A stretch of DNA of 64,000 nucleotides from Labrenzia sp. CE80 (GCF_009650605.1 NZ_WAJT01000002.1:248001-312000), one strand, 5' to 3'. Shown: positions 45,954 to 54,542, counted from the stretch's first letter. Notes: generated from the sequence alone by a model not told the origin. Translations and numbers: made by a program.

Positions 45954-46957
45954 TGGCCGCCCCCTCGAACTGTTGAATTTTCTTTCGCCGCACCGGGAGC
46001 CTGCCAAACGGATACGAGACCGTCAAGCGTAATAGCCGGAGAAATCAGCCATTTAGCGAGGTCCAGCTCATCAATTAGTCCATTCGCGATGCCGTTACCC
46101 AGCCCTTGGGTCATTTTGACGGACAGCGGAAGGCCATTGTCGTCCGCTTGAACCGACCAATTCAGGACAGGCAAATCCTCAGCCACGGACTTCTCGGTCT
46201 CGAGCCAGGAAATCGCCGATTTCTCCCCGCCAATGGCGTCAATTAGGCCATTTTCCTGAGCCGCATGTCCCGAGTAAATGCTGCCGTTCGCAAGCGCACG
46301 GGCCTTTGCAGGGGGAAGATCGCGCCGTTCGGCGACAAGGTCGACGAACCAGTCATAGCTGTCCATGACGAGCGCGTTGAGCACTTCCTTCGCTTCCGGC
46401 GATGTTTCGGAATAAAAATCGGGTTCGGCCTTGAGCGGCGAGCTTTTAACTGCATCCATCTCGACGCCAACCATGTCCATCAACTTGGCGATATTGCCGT
46501 ATTGGAACAAAACACCGATGGAGCCGGTGATCGAATTGTACCGGGCAACGATATGGTCTGACGCCAGAGCGATCATGTAACCGGCCGAAGCGCCGACCGT
46601 TCTGATCTCTGCAACGACGGGTTTCTTGTCGGCGAGCTCACGCAGAGCCTCATAGAGCGCCTCGCCGCCGGTTGTGCTGCCGCCAGGAGAATTTATCGAG
46701 ACAATCACGCCCTTGACCGCGTTGGACTCGCCGATTTTTTCGATCAGCTTGAGTTGCTTGCGGTCTTCCAGGATGACCCCGTCAATGGCGAGCCGAGCAA
46801 TATGGGAACTGCGTTTGGACATTGAGCCCAAGTCCGTTGCCGCGATGATTGCCCCGATCAGCCCAACTGTGACAATGAGAAAGGTGGCGACACGCCAGAA
46901 TGTCAGTTTCCGACGCATCTTGCGTCTGTCCACCAGGACGTCTGCATCAAGGCTCAT
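45950..46957 (-). CDS. sppA: signal peptide peptidase SppA
   Basis: This is a 335-residue S49 serine protease anchored by one N-terminal helix (about 20-40). SINSPGGSTTGGEALYEAL is the substrate-binding loop, Ser124 (VGASAGYMIA) is the nucleophile and Lys176 (KSSPLKAEPDF) the general base; the 52-residue gap equals that of the Bacillus enzyme. It cleaves leftover signal peptides in the inner membrane. It is the single-domain form, half the size of E. coli SppA. It is co-transcribed with ihfB. Confidence 0.93.
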   Translation of the reverse strand: MSLDADVLVDRRKMRRKLTFWRVATFLIVTVGLIGAIIAATDLGSMSKRSSHIARLAIDGVILEDRKQLKLIEKIGESNAVKGVIVSINSPGGSTTGGEALYEALRELADKKPVVAEIRTVGASAGYMIALASDHIVARYNSITGSIGVLFQYGNIAKLMDMVGVEMDAVKSSPLKAEPDFYSETSPEAKEVLNALVMDSYDWFVDLVAERRDLPPAKARALANGSIYSGHAAQENGLIDAIGGEKSAISWLETEKSVAEDLPVLNWSVQADDNGLPLSVKMTQGLGNGIANGLIDELDLAKWLISPAITLDGLVSVWQAPGAAKENSTVRGGGQ

Positions 46958-47137
46958 GATGTGCGAGGCTCCGGGTCAGAGAAATTGCTGTTTGTTGGCT
47001 ACTAGATAGGGTGCACGGGCCTGCAAATGCAATTGCCTTGATGCCGAAAGCACAAAGAAGCTTGCAGCTGTCACTGCCTGGCGTGCCATTTGAGCTCTGC
47101 CAGGGTTGTTCACTCGCATCCGAAAGTGTGTGCGCTG

Positions 47138-47157
47138 GGGCGGCTGTTCGGCCGCCC
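47138..47157 (-). terminator. possible terminator of the FKBP gene
   Basis: GGGCGGC and GCCGCCC form a tight GC hairpin just past the leftward stop codon. There is no U tract, so the call is tentative. Confidence 0.4.
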
Positions 47158-47167
47158 ATTTGAGACA

Positions 47168-47596
47168 TCAGCCTATCGATACGACGGAAAACTCGAACGT
47201 CAGATCTTTGCCGGCGAGTGGATGGTTCGCGTCGAGGACGACATTCTCTTCACCGACCTCAACTATGGAAACCGTCATGAGCTGGCCATCCGGGGTCTGA
47301 ACCTGCAACTGCGTTCCCACTTCAAGTGGAATGTCGGTTGGAAATTGATCGCGCGGCACAGGCTGCGTCGCATTGGGATCTTTGGCGCCATAGGCTTCCA
47401 CGGAAGGAATGTTGACGGTCTTTTCCTCACCGACTGTCATGCCCGGAAGGGCTTTGTCCAGACCTGGAATGATCTGGCCTGAACCGACGGTGAACTGGAG
47501 CGGATCACGGCCTTCGGAACTGTCGAAAACTGTGCCGTCGGAAAGTGTGCCTTTGTAGTGGATGGCAACGCTGTCGCCCGCTTTGACTTCGGTCAT
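47168..47596 (-). CDS. FKBP-type peptidyl-prolyl isomerase, SlyD-like
   Basis: This is a 142-residue isomerase. VAIHYKGTLSDGTVFDSSEG and FTVGSGQIIPGLDKALPGMTVGEEKTV form the FKBP half-barrel, and the inserted flap (PSVEAYGAKDPNATQPVPRDQFP) marks the SlyD/FkpB type. The His-rich metal-binding tail of E. coli SlyD is absent. It probably acts as a cytosolic folding helper, since no signal peptide remains when the ATG at 47596 is used. That start is chosen because conserved sequence begins there. Confidence 0.9.
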   Translation of the reverse strand: MTEVKAGDSVAIHYKGTLSDGTVFDSSEGRDPLQFTVGSGQIIPGLDKALPGMTVGEEKTVNIPSVEAYGAKDPNATQPVPRDQFPTDIPLEVGTQLQVQTPDGQLMTVSIVEVGEENVVLDANHPLAGKDLTFEFSVVSIG

Positions 47597-47751
47597 GAGC
47601 GTGTCTCTCGATGCTGTCTGGCGATTTCTGGAAATCGAGTGAGTGTGGGAGGCCAAGCCTGCGGCAAGTGCTCTCGAGTGTGCCCAAACCTAGCGTCTGG
47701 CGTCGAAATGTCAAAGACGTTGGTCACCAGGGAGTGGAAGCTGCAGAATGC

Positions 47752-47783
47752 AAAAAAGCCCGGCGTTCCCGCCGGGCTTTTCG
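47752..47783 (-). terminator. terminator of rpsA
   Basis: AAAAGCCCGGC and GCCGGGCTTTT form a symmetrical hairpin, with T residues continuing on the minus strand, about 35 bases past the rpsA stop. Confidence 0.9.
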
Positions 47784-47816
47784 TGTTTTGCTGAAAAAGG
47801 TTCAGCGAAACAGGTC

Positions 47817-49517
47817 TTACTCGTCGTCGCCAGCCTTGTTCATGGCAGCAGCGAGAATGTCGCCGAGAGACGCACCGGAGTCGGAAGAGCCGTACTGAGC
47901 AACAGCTTCCTTCTCTTCTGCGATTTCCAGCGCCTTGATGGACGCGGTAACGCGGCGGGTCTTCTTGTCGAACTGCGTGATGCGCGCATCGAACTTTTCA
48001 CCAACGGCGAAACGCTCAGGACGCTGATCAGCGCGTTCACGGGACAGGTCTGCACGACGGATGAAGGCCGTCAGGTCGCTGTCTGCGATCTTGACGTTGA
48101 GGCCACCGTCGGTGACTTCGATCACTTCACAGGTCACGATCGAGTTCTTGCGGATTTCGCCAGCTGCGCCCGATTCCATCGGATCGCCGCCAAGCTGCTT
48201 GATGCCGAGGGAGATACGCTCCTTGTCGACGTCCACATCGAGCACCACGGCCTTGACCATGTCGCCCTTCTTGTACTCTTCGATGACCTGTTCGCCCGGA
48301 CGGTTCCAGTCGAGGTCGGAGAGGTGAACCATGCCGTCCACGTCGCCGTCGAGGCCGATGAACAGGCCGAATTCGGTCTTGTTCTTGACTTCGCCTTCGA
48401 CTTCAGTGCCCTGCGGGAACTGTTCAGCGAATGCATCCCATGGGTTCTGCAGGGTCTGCTTGAGGCCCAGAGAGATGCGGCGCTTGACCGGATCGACTTC
48501 CAGGATCATCACTTCGACTTCCTGAGAAGTGGAAACGATCTTGCCCGGATGGACGTTCTTCTTGGTCCAGGACATTTCGGAAACGTGGATCAGGCCTTCG
48601 ATGCCCGGCTCCAGTTCGACGAATGCGCCGTAGTCGGTGATGTTGGTCACGCGGCCGGTGAACTTGGCTTCGACCGGGTACTTGGCTTCGATGCCATCCC
48701 ACGGATCAGTTTCAAGCTGCTTCATGCCGAGGCTGATGCGATGCGTGTCCTGGTTGACGCGGATGATCTGCACCTTGACGGTCTGGCCGATGGTGAGAAC
48801 CTCAGAAGGATGGTTGATGCGGCGCCACGCGATGTCGGTGACGTGCAGCAGGCCATCGATGCCGCCCAGGTCGACGAACGCACCGTAGTCGGTGATGTTC
48901 TTGACGACGCCTTCGACGGTCTGACCTTCTTCCAGGCTCTGGACCAGTTCCGAACGCTGTTCGGCACGGGTTTCTTCCAGGACGACGCGGCGGGAGACAA
49001 CGATGTTGCCGCGACGCTTGTCCATCTTGAGGATCTGGAACGGCTGAGGCGTGTGCATCAGCGGCGTTACATCGCGTACCGGACGGATGTCGACCTGCGA
49101 ACGCGGCAGGAAGGCAACGGCGCCATCCAGATCGACGGTGAAACCACCCTTGACCTGGTTGAAGATCTGGCCGGTGACCTTTTCGTTTGCTTCGAAAGCA
49201 ACTTCCAGGCGAACCCAGCTTTCTTCGCGGCGAGCCTTTTCGCGCGACAGCACGGCTTCACCGAGCGCATTTTCAACGCGCTCAAGGTAAACTTCGACTT
49301 CGTCGCCGACGTTCATTTCGCCGTCGCGGCCCTTGGCGCCGAATTCCTTCAGCGGCACGCGGCCTTCGACCTTAAGGCCGACGTCGATGACGGCGAGGTC
49401 TTTTTCGATTGCGACAACAGTGCCCTTTACGACCGCACCTTCATACAGATCGTTCTGGGTAAATGACTCTTCGAGAAGAGCTGCAAAATCCTCGGTAGAG
49501 GGATTAAGTTCAGACAT
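47817..49517 (-). CDS. rpsA: 30S ribosomal protein S1
   Basis: This is a 566-residue RNA-binding protein made of six S1 (OB-fold) repeats; repeats 3-6 are very similar, each with a DYGAFV- or EFGLFI-type core (KNITDYGAFVDLGGIDGLLH, TNITDYGAFVELEPGIEGLIH). The first two repeats anchor to the 30S subunit and the rest unfold mRNA for initiation. The ATG at 49517 has AGGAG upstream and gives the standard length. The cluster aroA-cmk-rpsA is widely conserved. The 289-base gap to cmk suggests an added promoter, and S1 may autoregulate there. Confidence 0.97.
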   Translation of the reverse strand: MSELNPSTEDFAALLEESFTQNDLYEGAVVKGTVVAIEKDLAVIDVGLKVEGRVPLKEFGAKGRDGEMNVGDEVEVYLERVENALGEAVLSREKARREESWVRLEVAFEANEKVTGQIFNQVKGGFTVDLDGAVAFLPRSQVDIRPVRDVTPLMHTPQPFQILKMDKRRGNIVVSRRVVLEETRAEQRSELVQSLEEGQTVEGVVKNITDYGAFVDLGGIDGLLHVTDIAWRRINHPSEVLTIGQTVKVQIIRVNQDTHRISLGMKQLETDPWDGIEAKYPVEAKFTGRVTNITDYGAFVELEPGIEGLIHVSEMSWTKKNVHPGKIVSTSQEVEVMILEVDPVKRRISLGLKQTLQNPWDAFAEQFPQGTEVEGEVKNKTEFGLFIGLDGDVDGMVHLSDLDWNRPGEQVIEEYKKGDMVKAVVLDVDVDKERISLGIKQLGGDPMESGAAGEIRKNSIVTCEVIEVTDGGLNVKIADSDLTAFIRRADLSRERADQRPERFAVGEKFDARITQFDKKTRRVTASIKALEIAEEKEAVAQYGSSDSGASLGDILAAAMNKAGDDE

Positions 49518-49806
49518 TGAAACTCCTGGTGCCTTCCTGGCAGGCCGCCGACGGGTTTGTGTTGCATTGAGGATCCTTAAATCTCCCGGGATACGCGATG
49601 CGCGCATCCTTCCACCCTCTTCGAGGATGGGCCGGCGGGGCGAGAGACGGAGGATCCTGTCTCGTCATCAAGACGCCTTAACAGATGTCTTGCCGAGTAA
49701 TTCCATGTGCTCCGAAGGATCAGACAAATCAGGTAAGTTGAATGCCGATCCAAAACACGAAAGGGGGCACACCAAACATGGCGAACCCCAAGTGCCCGTG
49801 AAGGCC

Positions 49807-50433
49807 TTACGCGTTGCAGGCTTGAGAAACAATATCCACAGCTGCCTGGAACGCCGTCTCTATATCCATTTCCGTCGTGTCAAGCAAGTGTGCATCGTCT
49901 GCTTGTTTCATCGGAGCCACGGTTCTCTGACTGTCGCGTTCGTCGCGGCGTTTCAGATCCTCGAGGACAGAGGCATATTCAGCCTCCTGACCCTTGGACA
50001 CCATTTCCGCCGTCCGCCGCTCGGCACGCGCCTCTGGAGAGGCTGTGACGAACAGCTTCACGGTGGCGTCGGGGCACACGACGGTCCCGATATCACGGCC
50101 ATCCAGAACAGCGCCCGGAGGTGCCGCGGCAAAGTCTTTCTGCAGGCGGACAAGCTCTTCACGCAGGCCGCCGAGAATAGCAATACGGGAAGCTGCTTCA
50201 CCGATCTCGTGTGCTGACAGGACGGTCTTGTCGACCTGGGCCAAGTCGAGATTTTGCGCGATCTCGATCGCAACGCCTTCATCGCCGAGCGGCAGGCCCT
50301 TGGCCAGCAGGGCCGCTGCCACGGCACGGTAGGTTAGGCCCGTGTCCAGATGGCGTAGCTCGAAGTGTTCTGCGAGCCGACGCGCCAGGGTGCCCTTGCC
50401 CGAAGCGGCAGGTCCATCGATTGCAACAATCAT
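49807..50433 (-). CDS. cmk: cytidylate kinase
   Basis: This is a 208-residue nucleoside monophosphate kinase with P-loop IDGPAASGKGT (Lys13), HLDTGLTYRA in the NMP-binding insert and VLDGRDIGTVV. It phosphorylates CMP and dCMP, feeding nucleotide recycling and lipid synthesis. Its ATG overlaps the aroA stop (ATGA), so the two are translationally coupled. Confidence 0.95.
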   Translation of the reverse strand: MIVAIDGPAASGKGTLARRLAEHFELRHLDTGLTYRAVAAALLAKGLPLGDEGVAIEIAQNLDLAQVDKTVLSAHEIGEAASRIAILGGLREELVRLQKDFAAAPPGAVLDGRDIGTVVCPDATVKLFVTASPEARAERRTAEMVSKGQEAEYASVLEDLKRRDERDSQRTVAPMKQADDAHLLDTTEMDIETAFQAAVDIVSQACNA

Positions 50434-51785
50434 GCTGCCTCACTTGGCGTTTCTTGGACTTTAGCGCCCAATTCGCTGAAGAGAGAGGTGAATGTCGGGA
50501 AACTCGTCGCAATGACGGCGCCATCATCCGCGGTGACCGGCTTGTGAGAGGCCATGCCGAGAACGAGGAATGACATGGCAATGCGGTGATCAAGGTGCGT
50601 GACGACGGTGCCGCCGCCAATATTGTTTGCGCCGCCAGTGACAGTCAGGAAGTCCTCACCTTCAACGCATGGGATGCCATTTGCTTCAAGGCCTCTGGCC
50701 ACCGCCGCCAGGCGGTCCGATTCTTTGACGCGTAATTCATCAAGACCCGGCATGTGTGTCTCGCCAGTTGCAAACGCTGCGGCAACGGCCAGAACCGGAT
50801 ATTCATCGATCATCGACGGCGCACGTTTCGCAGGCACGGTGATGCCTTTGAGCTGGCTCGCCTTAACTTTGATGTCCCCGATTTCCTCCCCGCCGGAATG
50901 GCGGCGGTTGACGATCTCGATATCTCCGCCCATCTCGATCAGCGTCGTGATCAGGCCGGTGCGGTGCTCGTTCAAGAGGATGTTCTCAATGGTCACGTCG
51001 GAGCCGGGGATGATCAGCGCGGCAACAATCGGGAAACCGGCAGAGGAGGGGTCTCCCGGAACTTCCAGGTCCTGCGGTTTGAGTTCCGGCTGGCCCTTCA
51101 GCTTGATCACTCGCTCTCCGGCATCGTTGAGCGTCACAGAAATGTCTGCACCAAATCCGGCAAGCATCTTTTCAGTGTGGTCCCTTGTGGCGATCGGCTC
51201 GATAACGGTTGTTTCGCCGGGGCAGTTGAGGCCGGCGAGCAGAACAGCTGACTTCACCTGTGCAGACGCCATAGGCACCCGGTAAGTCAGTGGCAGGGGC
51301 TGCTTTGCGCCGCGGATCGAAGCCGGAAGACGGTCTCCGGATCGCGCAATCACGTTGGTGCCCATTTCTCGGAGCGGATCCAGAACGCGTCCCATCGGGC
51401 GCTTGGACAGCGAGCCATCGCCAACAAAGGTAGCGGCGATGTCGTGGGTGCCAAAGATCCCCATCGTCAAACGAACGCCCGTGCCCGCGTTGCCGAAGTC
51501 GATAACGCTTTCCGGCTCCAGCAGGCTGCCGAGGCCGATGCCGTCGACGACGTAGAGACCATCATCCTGCCGCTCGATCTTGGCGCCAACCGCACGCATG
51601 GCAGCCCCTGTGGCCAAAACGTCTTCCGATTCCAGGAGGCCAGTCACGGTTGTCCTGCCGACGGCCAGGGCGCCGAACATCAACGCGCGGTGGGAAATCG
51701 ACTTGTCGCCTGGAACCCGGATGGTGCCGGTCAGCGGGCCGGCGGCGCGGGTTGTAAGCGGTTTGGGCGAGGAGCCATGGGACAT
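50430..51785 (-). CDS. aroA: 3-phosphoshikimate 1-carboxyvinyltransferase (EPSP synthase)
   Basis: This is a 451-residue shikimate-pathway enzyme joining PEP to shikimate-3-phosphate. IRVPGDKSISHRALMFGAL, SLSKRPMGRVLDPLREMG, RVPMASAQVKSAVLLAGLN, TRDHTEKML and DEYPVLAVAAAFA follow the Agrobacterium CP4 (class II) enzyme almost throughout. At the CP4 Ala100 position, which gives glyphosate tolerance, this protein has Gly101 (DFGNAGTG). It is first in aroA-cmk(-rpsA), and divergent from the TIGR02300 gene. Confidence 0.96.
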   Translation of the reverse strand: MSHGSSPKPLTTRAAGPLTGTIRVPGDKSISHRALMFGALAVGRTTVTGLLESEDVLATGAAMRAVGAKIERQDDGLYVVDGIGLGSLLEPESVIDFGNAGTGVRLTMGIFGTHDIAATFVGDGSLSKRPMGRVLDPLREMGTNVIARSGDRLPASIRGAKQPLPLTYRVPMASAQVKSAVLLAGLNCPGETTVIEPIATRDHTEKMLAGFGADISVTLNDAGERVIKLKGQPELKPQDLEVPGDPSSAGFPIVAALIIPGSDVTIENILLNEHRTGLITTLIEMGGDIEIVNRRHSGGEEIGDIKVKASQLKGITVPAKRAPSMIDEYPVLAVAAAFATGETHMPGLDELRVKESDRLAAVARGLEANGIPCVEGEDFLTVTGGANNIGGGTVVTHLDHRIAMSFLVLGMASHKPVTADDGAVIATSFPTFTSLFSELGAKVQETPSEAA

Positions 51786-51994
51786 GCGGTTCGGTTCCGG
51801 TCATTCTACTCAACAAAAAGTGCCCCTTGCTATCATGTGGATCACCGTTCGTCATCTGTCCCAATCCTTGAATTTCTGTGCGTGGCGTGCAGAAGTTTGC
51901 TGCGAACAAACTTTTTCATTGATTTGGCTTTGACAGGGGGGCGCTTCCAAGGGTATGGGGCGCCAGCAAACAGAGAAGACGAAGGGTTAGCACA

Positions 51995-52387
51995 GTGGCA
52001 AAACCTGAACTTGGCACAAAGCGGCTGTGCACGAGCTGCGGCGCGAAGTACTACGACCTCAATCGTGATCCGATCACCTGCCCGAAATGTGGCACAATCT
52101 TTGAGGCAGTCATGACCTCACGTGCTGCGAAAGCGGCAAAGGCGAAGGAAAAGCCTGAGGATGATGAAGAAGAGGAAGATGAGGCTGCGCCGGAAATCGT
52201 AACGCTGGAAGAAGCCGACGCGGAAGCGGAAGGCGGCGATGATGATGTGCCGGATATCGACGGCGCGGACGTCGAGCTGGAAGAAGACGACGAAGAGGCC
52301 GACGACGTTTTCATCGAGGAAGAAGATGAAGATGACGACGCTGTTCCGGGCATTCGCGTCGAAATCGATGACGATGCTGATCGTTAA
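51995..52387 (+). CDS. TIGR02300 family zinc-ribbon-like acidic protein
   Basis: This is a 130-residue protein beginning at GTG with AAGGG upstream. The N-terminal 45 residues hold LCTSCGAKYYDLNRDPITCPKCG, a four-Cys zinc knuckle with the FYDLN-type motif. The rest is extremely acidic (long Glu/Asp runs) and probably disordered. The family is found next to aroA in many alphaproteobacteria and has no known function. Confidence 0.88.
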   Translation: MAKPELGTKRLCTSCGAKYYDLNRDPITCPKCGTIFEAVMTSRAAKAAKAKEKPEDDEEEEDEAAPEIVTLEEADAEAEGGDDDVPDIDGADVELEEDDEEADDVFIEEEDEDDDAVPGIRVEIDDDADR

Positions 52388-52461
52388 GTGACCGGATTTG
52401 AAGGCTTTTTCTGCCTTTGAATTTATCCACAGAGCGAATTTCATTTCATTTGAAATTCCAC

Positions 52462-52490
52462 TTGATCGATGCGGGCGGCGCGACTATGTT
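52462..52490 (+). promoter_or_regulatory. promoter of tRNA-Ala
   Basis: TTGATC (52462-52467) and TATGTT (52485-52490) are 17 bp apart and 44 bases upstream of the mature tRNA. Confidence 0.6.
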
Positions 52491-52533
52491 CCGCCCACAT
52501 CAACGCCGGGGACCCAAACCGGCTTTCGAGATT

Positions 52534-52609
52534 GGGGCCATAGCTCAGCTGGGAGAGCGCCTCGCTGGCAGCGAGGAGGTCAGCGGTTCGATCCCGCTTG
52601 GCTCCACCA
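52534..52609 (+). tRNA. tRNA-Ala (anticodon GGC)
   Basis: This is a complete 76-base cloverleaf with encoded CCA. The acceptor GGGGCCA pairs with TGGCTCC (one G-U). The D arm is present (AGCTCAGCTGGGAGAGC). The anticodon stem CTCGC/GCGAG surrounds the loop TGGCA with GGC, and the T arm contains GGTTCGATCC. It reads GCC and GCU codons. It stands alone, outside an rRNA operon. Confidence 0.97.
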
Positions 52610-52793
52610 TTCTCTTGAAATTGCTTTTCCTTCGATTTGAGATCTGACCGGCGAGCAGGCTTTGCCTCTTGCGATGTTCGGCAAATCGGGAAGACTGTCG
52701 CTCATCGATCCAAACGACGGGCAGGGCCTTGCAGCGTTCCAATACTCTCCAACTGTGCTCACTCTTTCTGATGCTTCGCGCAAGGGGTCTCGC

Positions 52794-53231
52794 GTGAGCG
52801 GGATTGGCGGCCTCACCGGCCTGTTCCTCCTCTCCTTTCTGGCAGCCACGATCTTGCCTGCGCAGTCGGAGCTTGGCCTTGCGGGATTGATCGCTGCCGA
52901 TCTGACACCAGTCTGGCTGTTGATCGTGGTCGCGAGCCTCGGCAACACGTTGGGGTCTGTCGTGAACTGGTTGCTCGGCCGTGCCGTCGACCGGTTTTCG
53001 TCCCGTCGCTGGTTTCCAGTGACGCCCCAGCAACTTGACCGCGCGTCCAGTTGGTATCACCGCTACGGAAAATGGAGCCTTTTGATGAGCTGGGCACCAT
53101 TCCTGGGAGATCCGCTTACGCTCGCTGCCGGAGTACTGCGTGAGCCGTTCTGGTCATTTCTGGCTCTCGTCGCCATCGCCAAGACCGTGCGCTATCTGAT
53201 TGTCGCCGCGATCACGTTGGGAATTTTCTAA
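52794..53231 (+). CDS. YqaA/DedA-like membrane protein
   Basis: This is a 145-residue inner-membrane protein. The DedA-superfamily re-entrant region reads LIVVASLGNTLGSVVNWLLGR, followed by WYHRYGKWSLLMSWAPFLGDPLTLAAGVLR. It has three to four hydrophobic helices. The GTG at 52794 is preferred, with AAGGGG six bases upstream, because it matches the YqaA length; the longer frame adds a hydrophilic stretch. Relatives are linked to envelope integrity and lipid carrier transport, but the substrate here is unknown. Confidence 0.82.
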   Translation: MSGIGGLTGLFLLSFLAATILPAQSELGLAGLIAADLTPVWLLIVVASLGNTLGSVVNWLLGRAVDRFSSRRWFPVTPQQLDRASSWYHRYGKWSLLMSWAPFLGDPLTLAAGVLREPFWSFLALVAIAKTVRYLIVAAITLGIF

Positions 53232-53242
53232 GCCGCGGACAC

Positions 53243-53272
53243 AAAAAAGCCCGAGCATTGCCCGGGCTTTTC
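53243..53272 (+). terminator. bidirectional terminator between yqaA-like and cbiM
   Basis: AAAAGCCCG and CGGGCTTTT form the stem with A and T flanks on both sides. It can serve the convergent genes on either side. Confidence 0.87.
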
Positions 53273-53292
53273 AGCAGTCTGTCGAAATGGTC

Positions 53293-53979
53293 TTAGGCTG
53301 CGGCGGCCGTATGCAGACGCGCCTGAACGATCTGGTGGCCCTTGAGGCCGGAAACCGTCTTTGCGCCCGCGAGGATCGCGAGATCCACGAGCGGCTCCAT
53401 GAGAACGACCAGCATGTAGGCCGCACCGAATGTGCTGACGGAAGCAAGGTTAGCAGCGCCAAAGCCTTGGCCGTAGAAGGCCCAGAAGGCCACCCAGGCA
53501 ACCACACCGCCCTGATAGGCGGTCGAGAGGGAAAGCGCCTGTCCATAGCTAAGGTCGACATAGGCGGTTTTCGCCGGAATGACCTTTTTGGCCAGAATTG
53601 CGACTGCGAAAAGCGGCACCAGAAGCGTCGTCACGTTCATGCCGTACTGCGGCAGGTCGGCAGGGGCGAAGAACACTCCTTGCAGGAGCAAACCGCCGGC
53701 CAGACCGATTGCTGCAGGACCAGCGCCGAACAGCAGGAACAGGGTCGAGCCGAGAATGAAGTGCACTTCTGAAACGCCAACAGGATAATGCGGCAGGATC
53801 TGAAAGAAGCTGAAAACGAGCGCGGTCGTTAGGACGCTGCGGCTGAGTAGGCCTGCAATACCGCCATTGTCCTGGCGACTGGTGACGGCCATCTTGGCGG
53901 CATAGCCGAGGGATGCGATCGCTGTTGCGTAGCTGAGAGTGAGTTTGGCACCGTCGACGATGCCCGGTTCGATATGCAT
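53293..53979 (-). CDS. cbiM: CbiM-like cobalt/energy-coupling-factor permease component
   Basis: This is a 228-residue membrane protein beginning MHIEPGIVDG; the N-terminal Met-His, which binds the metal in CbiM/NikM, is kept. Around six hydrophobic helices follow, with HFILGSTLFLLFGAGPAAIGLAGGLLLQG typical of the family. Known systems need CbiQ and CbiO partners, and none is nearby, so it either uses partners encoded elsewhere or works alone. Cobalt is inferred from the cobalamin riboswitch upstream. Confidence 0.85.
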   Translation of the reverse strand: MHIEPGIVDGAKLTLSYATAIASLGYAAKMAVTSRQDNGGIAGLLSRSVLTTALVFSFFQILPHYPVGVSEVHFILGSTLFLLFGAGPAAIGLAGGLLLQGVFFAPADLPQYGMNVTTLLVPLFAVAILAKKVIPAKTAYVDLSYGQALSLSTAYQGGVVAWVAFWAFYGQGFGAANLASVSTFGAAYMLVVLMEPLVDLAILAGAKTVSGLKGHQIVQARLHTAAAA

Positions 53980-54019
53980 GTTTTTCTCCTGTCCACACCC
54001 ACCGTGGGAAGGTTGCTAG

Positions 54020-54041
54020 AGGCCCGGCCGGTGAGGCCGGG
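54020..54041 (-). promoter_or_regulatory. hairpin between cobalamin aptamer and cbiM
   Basis: CCCGGCC and GGCCGGG pair on the minus strand around TCACC. It directly follows the aptamer and precedes the start by about 40 bases. There is no U tract, so it may belong to a translational expression platform. Confidence 0.5.
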
Positions 54042-54044
54042 GTT

Positions 54045-54225
54045 TGTATGGCAGGTCTCCTGGCTTGCGGCTCAACGCCCGTTCCGCCTTCCCGGTGCGC
54101 TCAACCGAGCACGTCAGTGGCTTTTGGAATGGACTTGCCGCTCACAGTTGCGGGGGCAGCCACGGTTTCGGTCCCTTTTGGGTACGCCTCACCGTGTTCC
54201 CTTTTAATCCGCCGCACCGTTTGAT
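54045..54225 (-). ncRNA. cobalamin riboswitch (leftward, upstream of cbiM)
   Basis: On the minus strand the region contains GGGAACACGGTGAGGC, the core GGGACCGAAACCGTGG, GCTGCCCCCGCAACTGTGA, the B12 box AGCCACTG, and the 3' closing segment GCCAGGAGACCTGCC. All conserved blocks of the adenosylcobalamin aptamer are present in order. Binding would switch off cbiM when cobalamin is plentiful. The 5' boundary is approximate. Confidence 0.95.
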
Positions 54226-54378
54226 TGGCGGAACCATCAGACAACAATTGCGGAATCTGCACCCTCTTTGCAAGCCATTTTGCGTCTGAGGTGAAGTGCC
54301 TCAGGGAGGGAGGCTGTTTCCAGGTGTCACATTCTTCCGCCGCCGGGGTAAGTGCAGCGCAAAAGTGCGTCACGCAAT

Positions 54379-54390
54379 GTTCATATGAAC
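54379..54390. promoter_or_regulatory. palindromic site GTTCATATGAAC, distal copy
   Basis: This is a perfect 12-bp palindrome about 210 bp upstream of a pair of near-identical sites before ugpB. It lies nearer the cbiM riboswitch promoter. With GCGTCAC eleven bases upstream (54367) it could also be read as a Pho box. Confidence 0.45.
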
Positions 54391-54451
54391 GAAACGTGGC
54401 AGTCATCCGAACACCATAGGGTTCTGACCGTGACCTCGATGAGCGTTTTGC

Positions 54452-54483
54452 TTTCCGGTTTTTGGCTGCCGGAGCACCGGAAA
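54452..54483. repeat. inverted repeat, first of two adjacent hairpins
   Basis: TTTCCGGT (54452-54459) and ACCGGAAA (54476-54483) form an 8-bp perfect inverted repeat with a 16-base loop, nine bases from a larger hairpin. Confidence 0.55.
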
Positions 54484-54491
54484 AACAGAGG

Positions 54492-54542
54492 TTTCGCACC
54501 GGTCTTTCTGTTGCTGAAATCGACAGAAAGACCGGTGCGAAA
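54492..54542. repeat. 20-bp perfect inverted repeat
   Basis: The arm 54492-54511 (TTTCGCACCGG...) is the exact reverse complement of 54523-54542, with an 11-base loop. This is the strongest hairpin in the window. A T run follows only on the minus strand, nine bases after the arm, so it might terminate leftward RNA; no leftward gene lies upstream of it. Confidence 0.75.

Noticed and set aside
47748..49466. A 572-codon rightward frame opposite rpsA
   Set aside because: It is antisense to ribosomal protein S1 and crosses the rpsA terminator; produced by codon bias.
54101..54499. A 132-codon leftward frame upstream of cbiM
   Set aside because: It runs through the conserved cobalamin aptamer, which explains the sequence conservation better.
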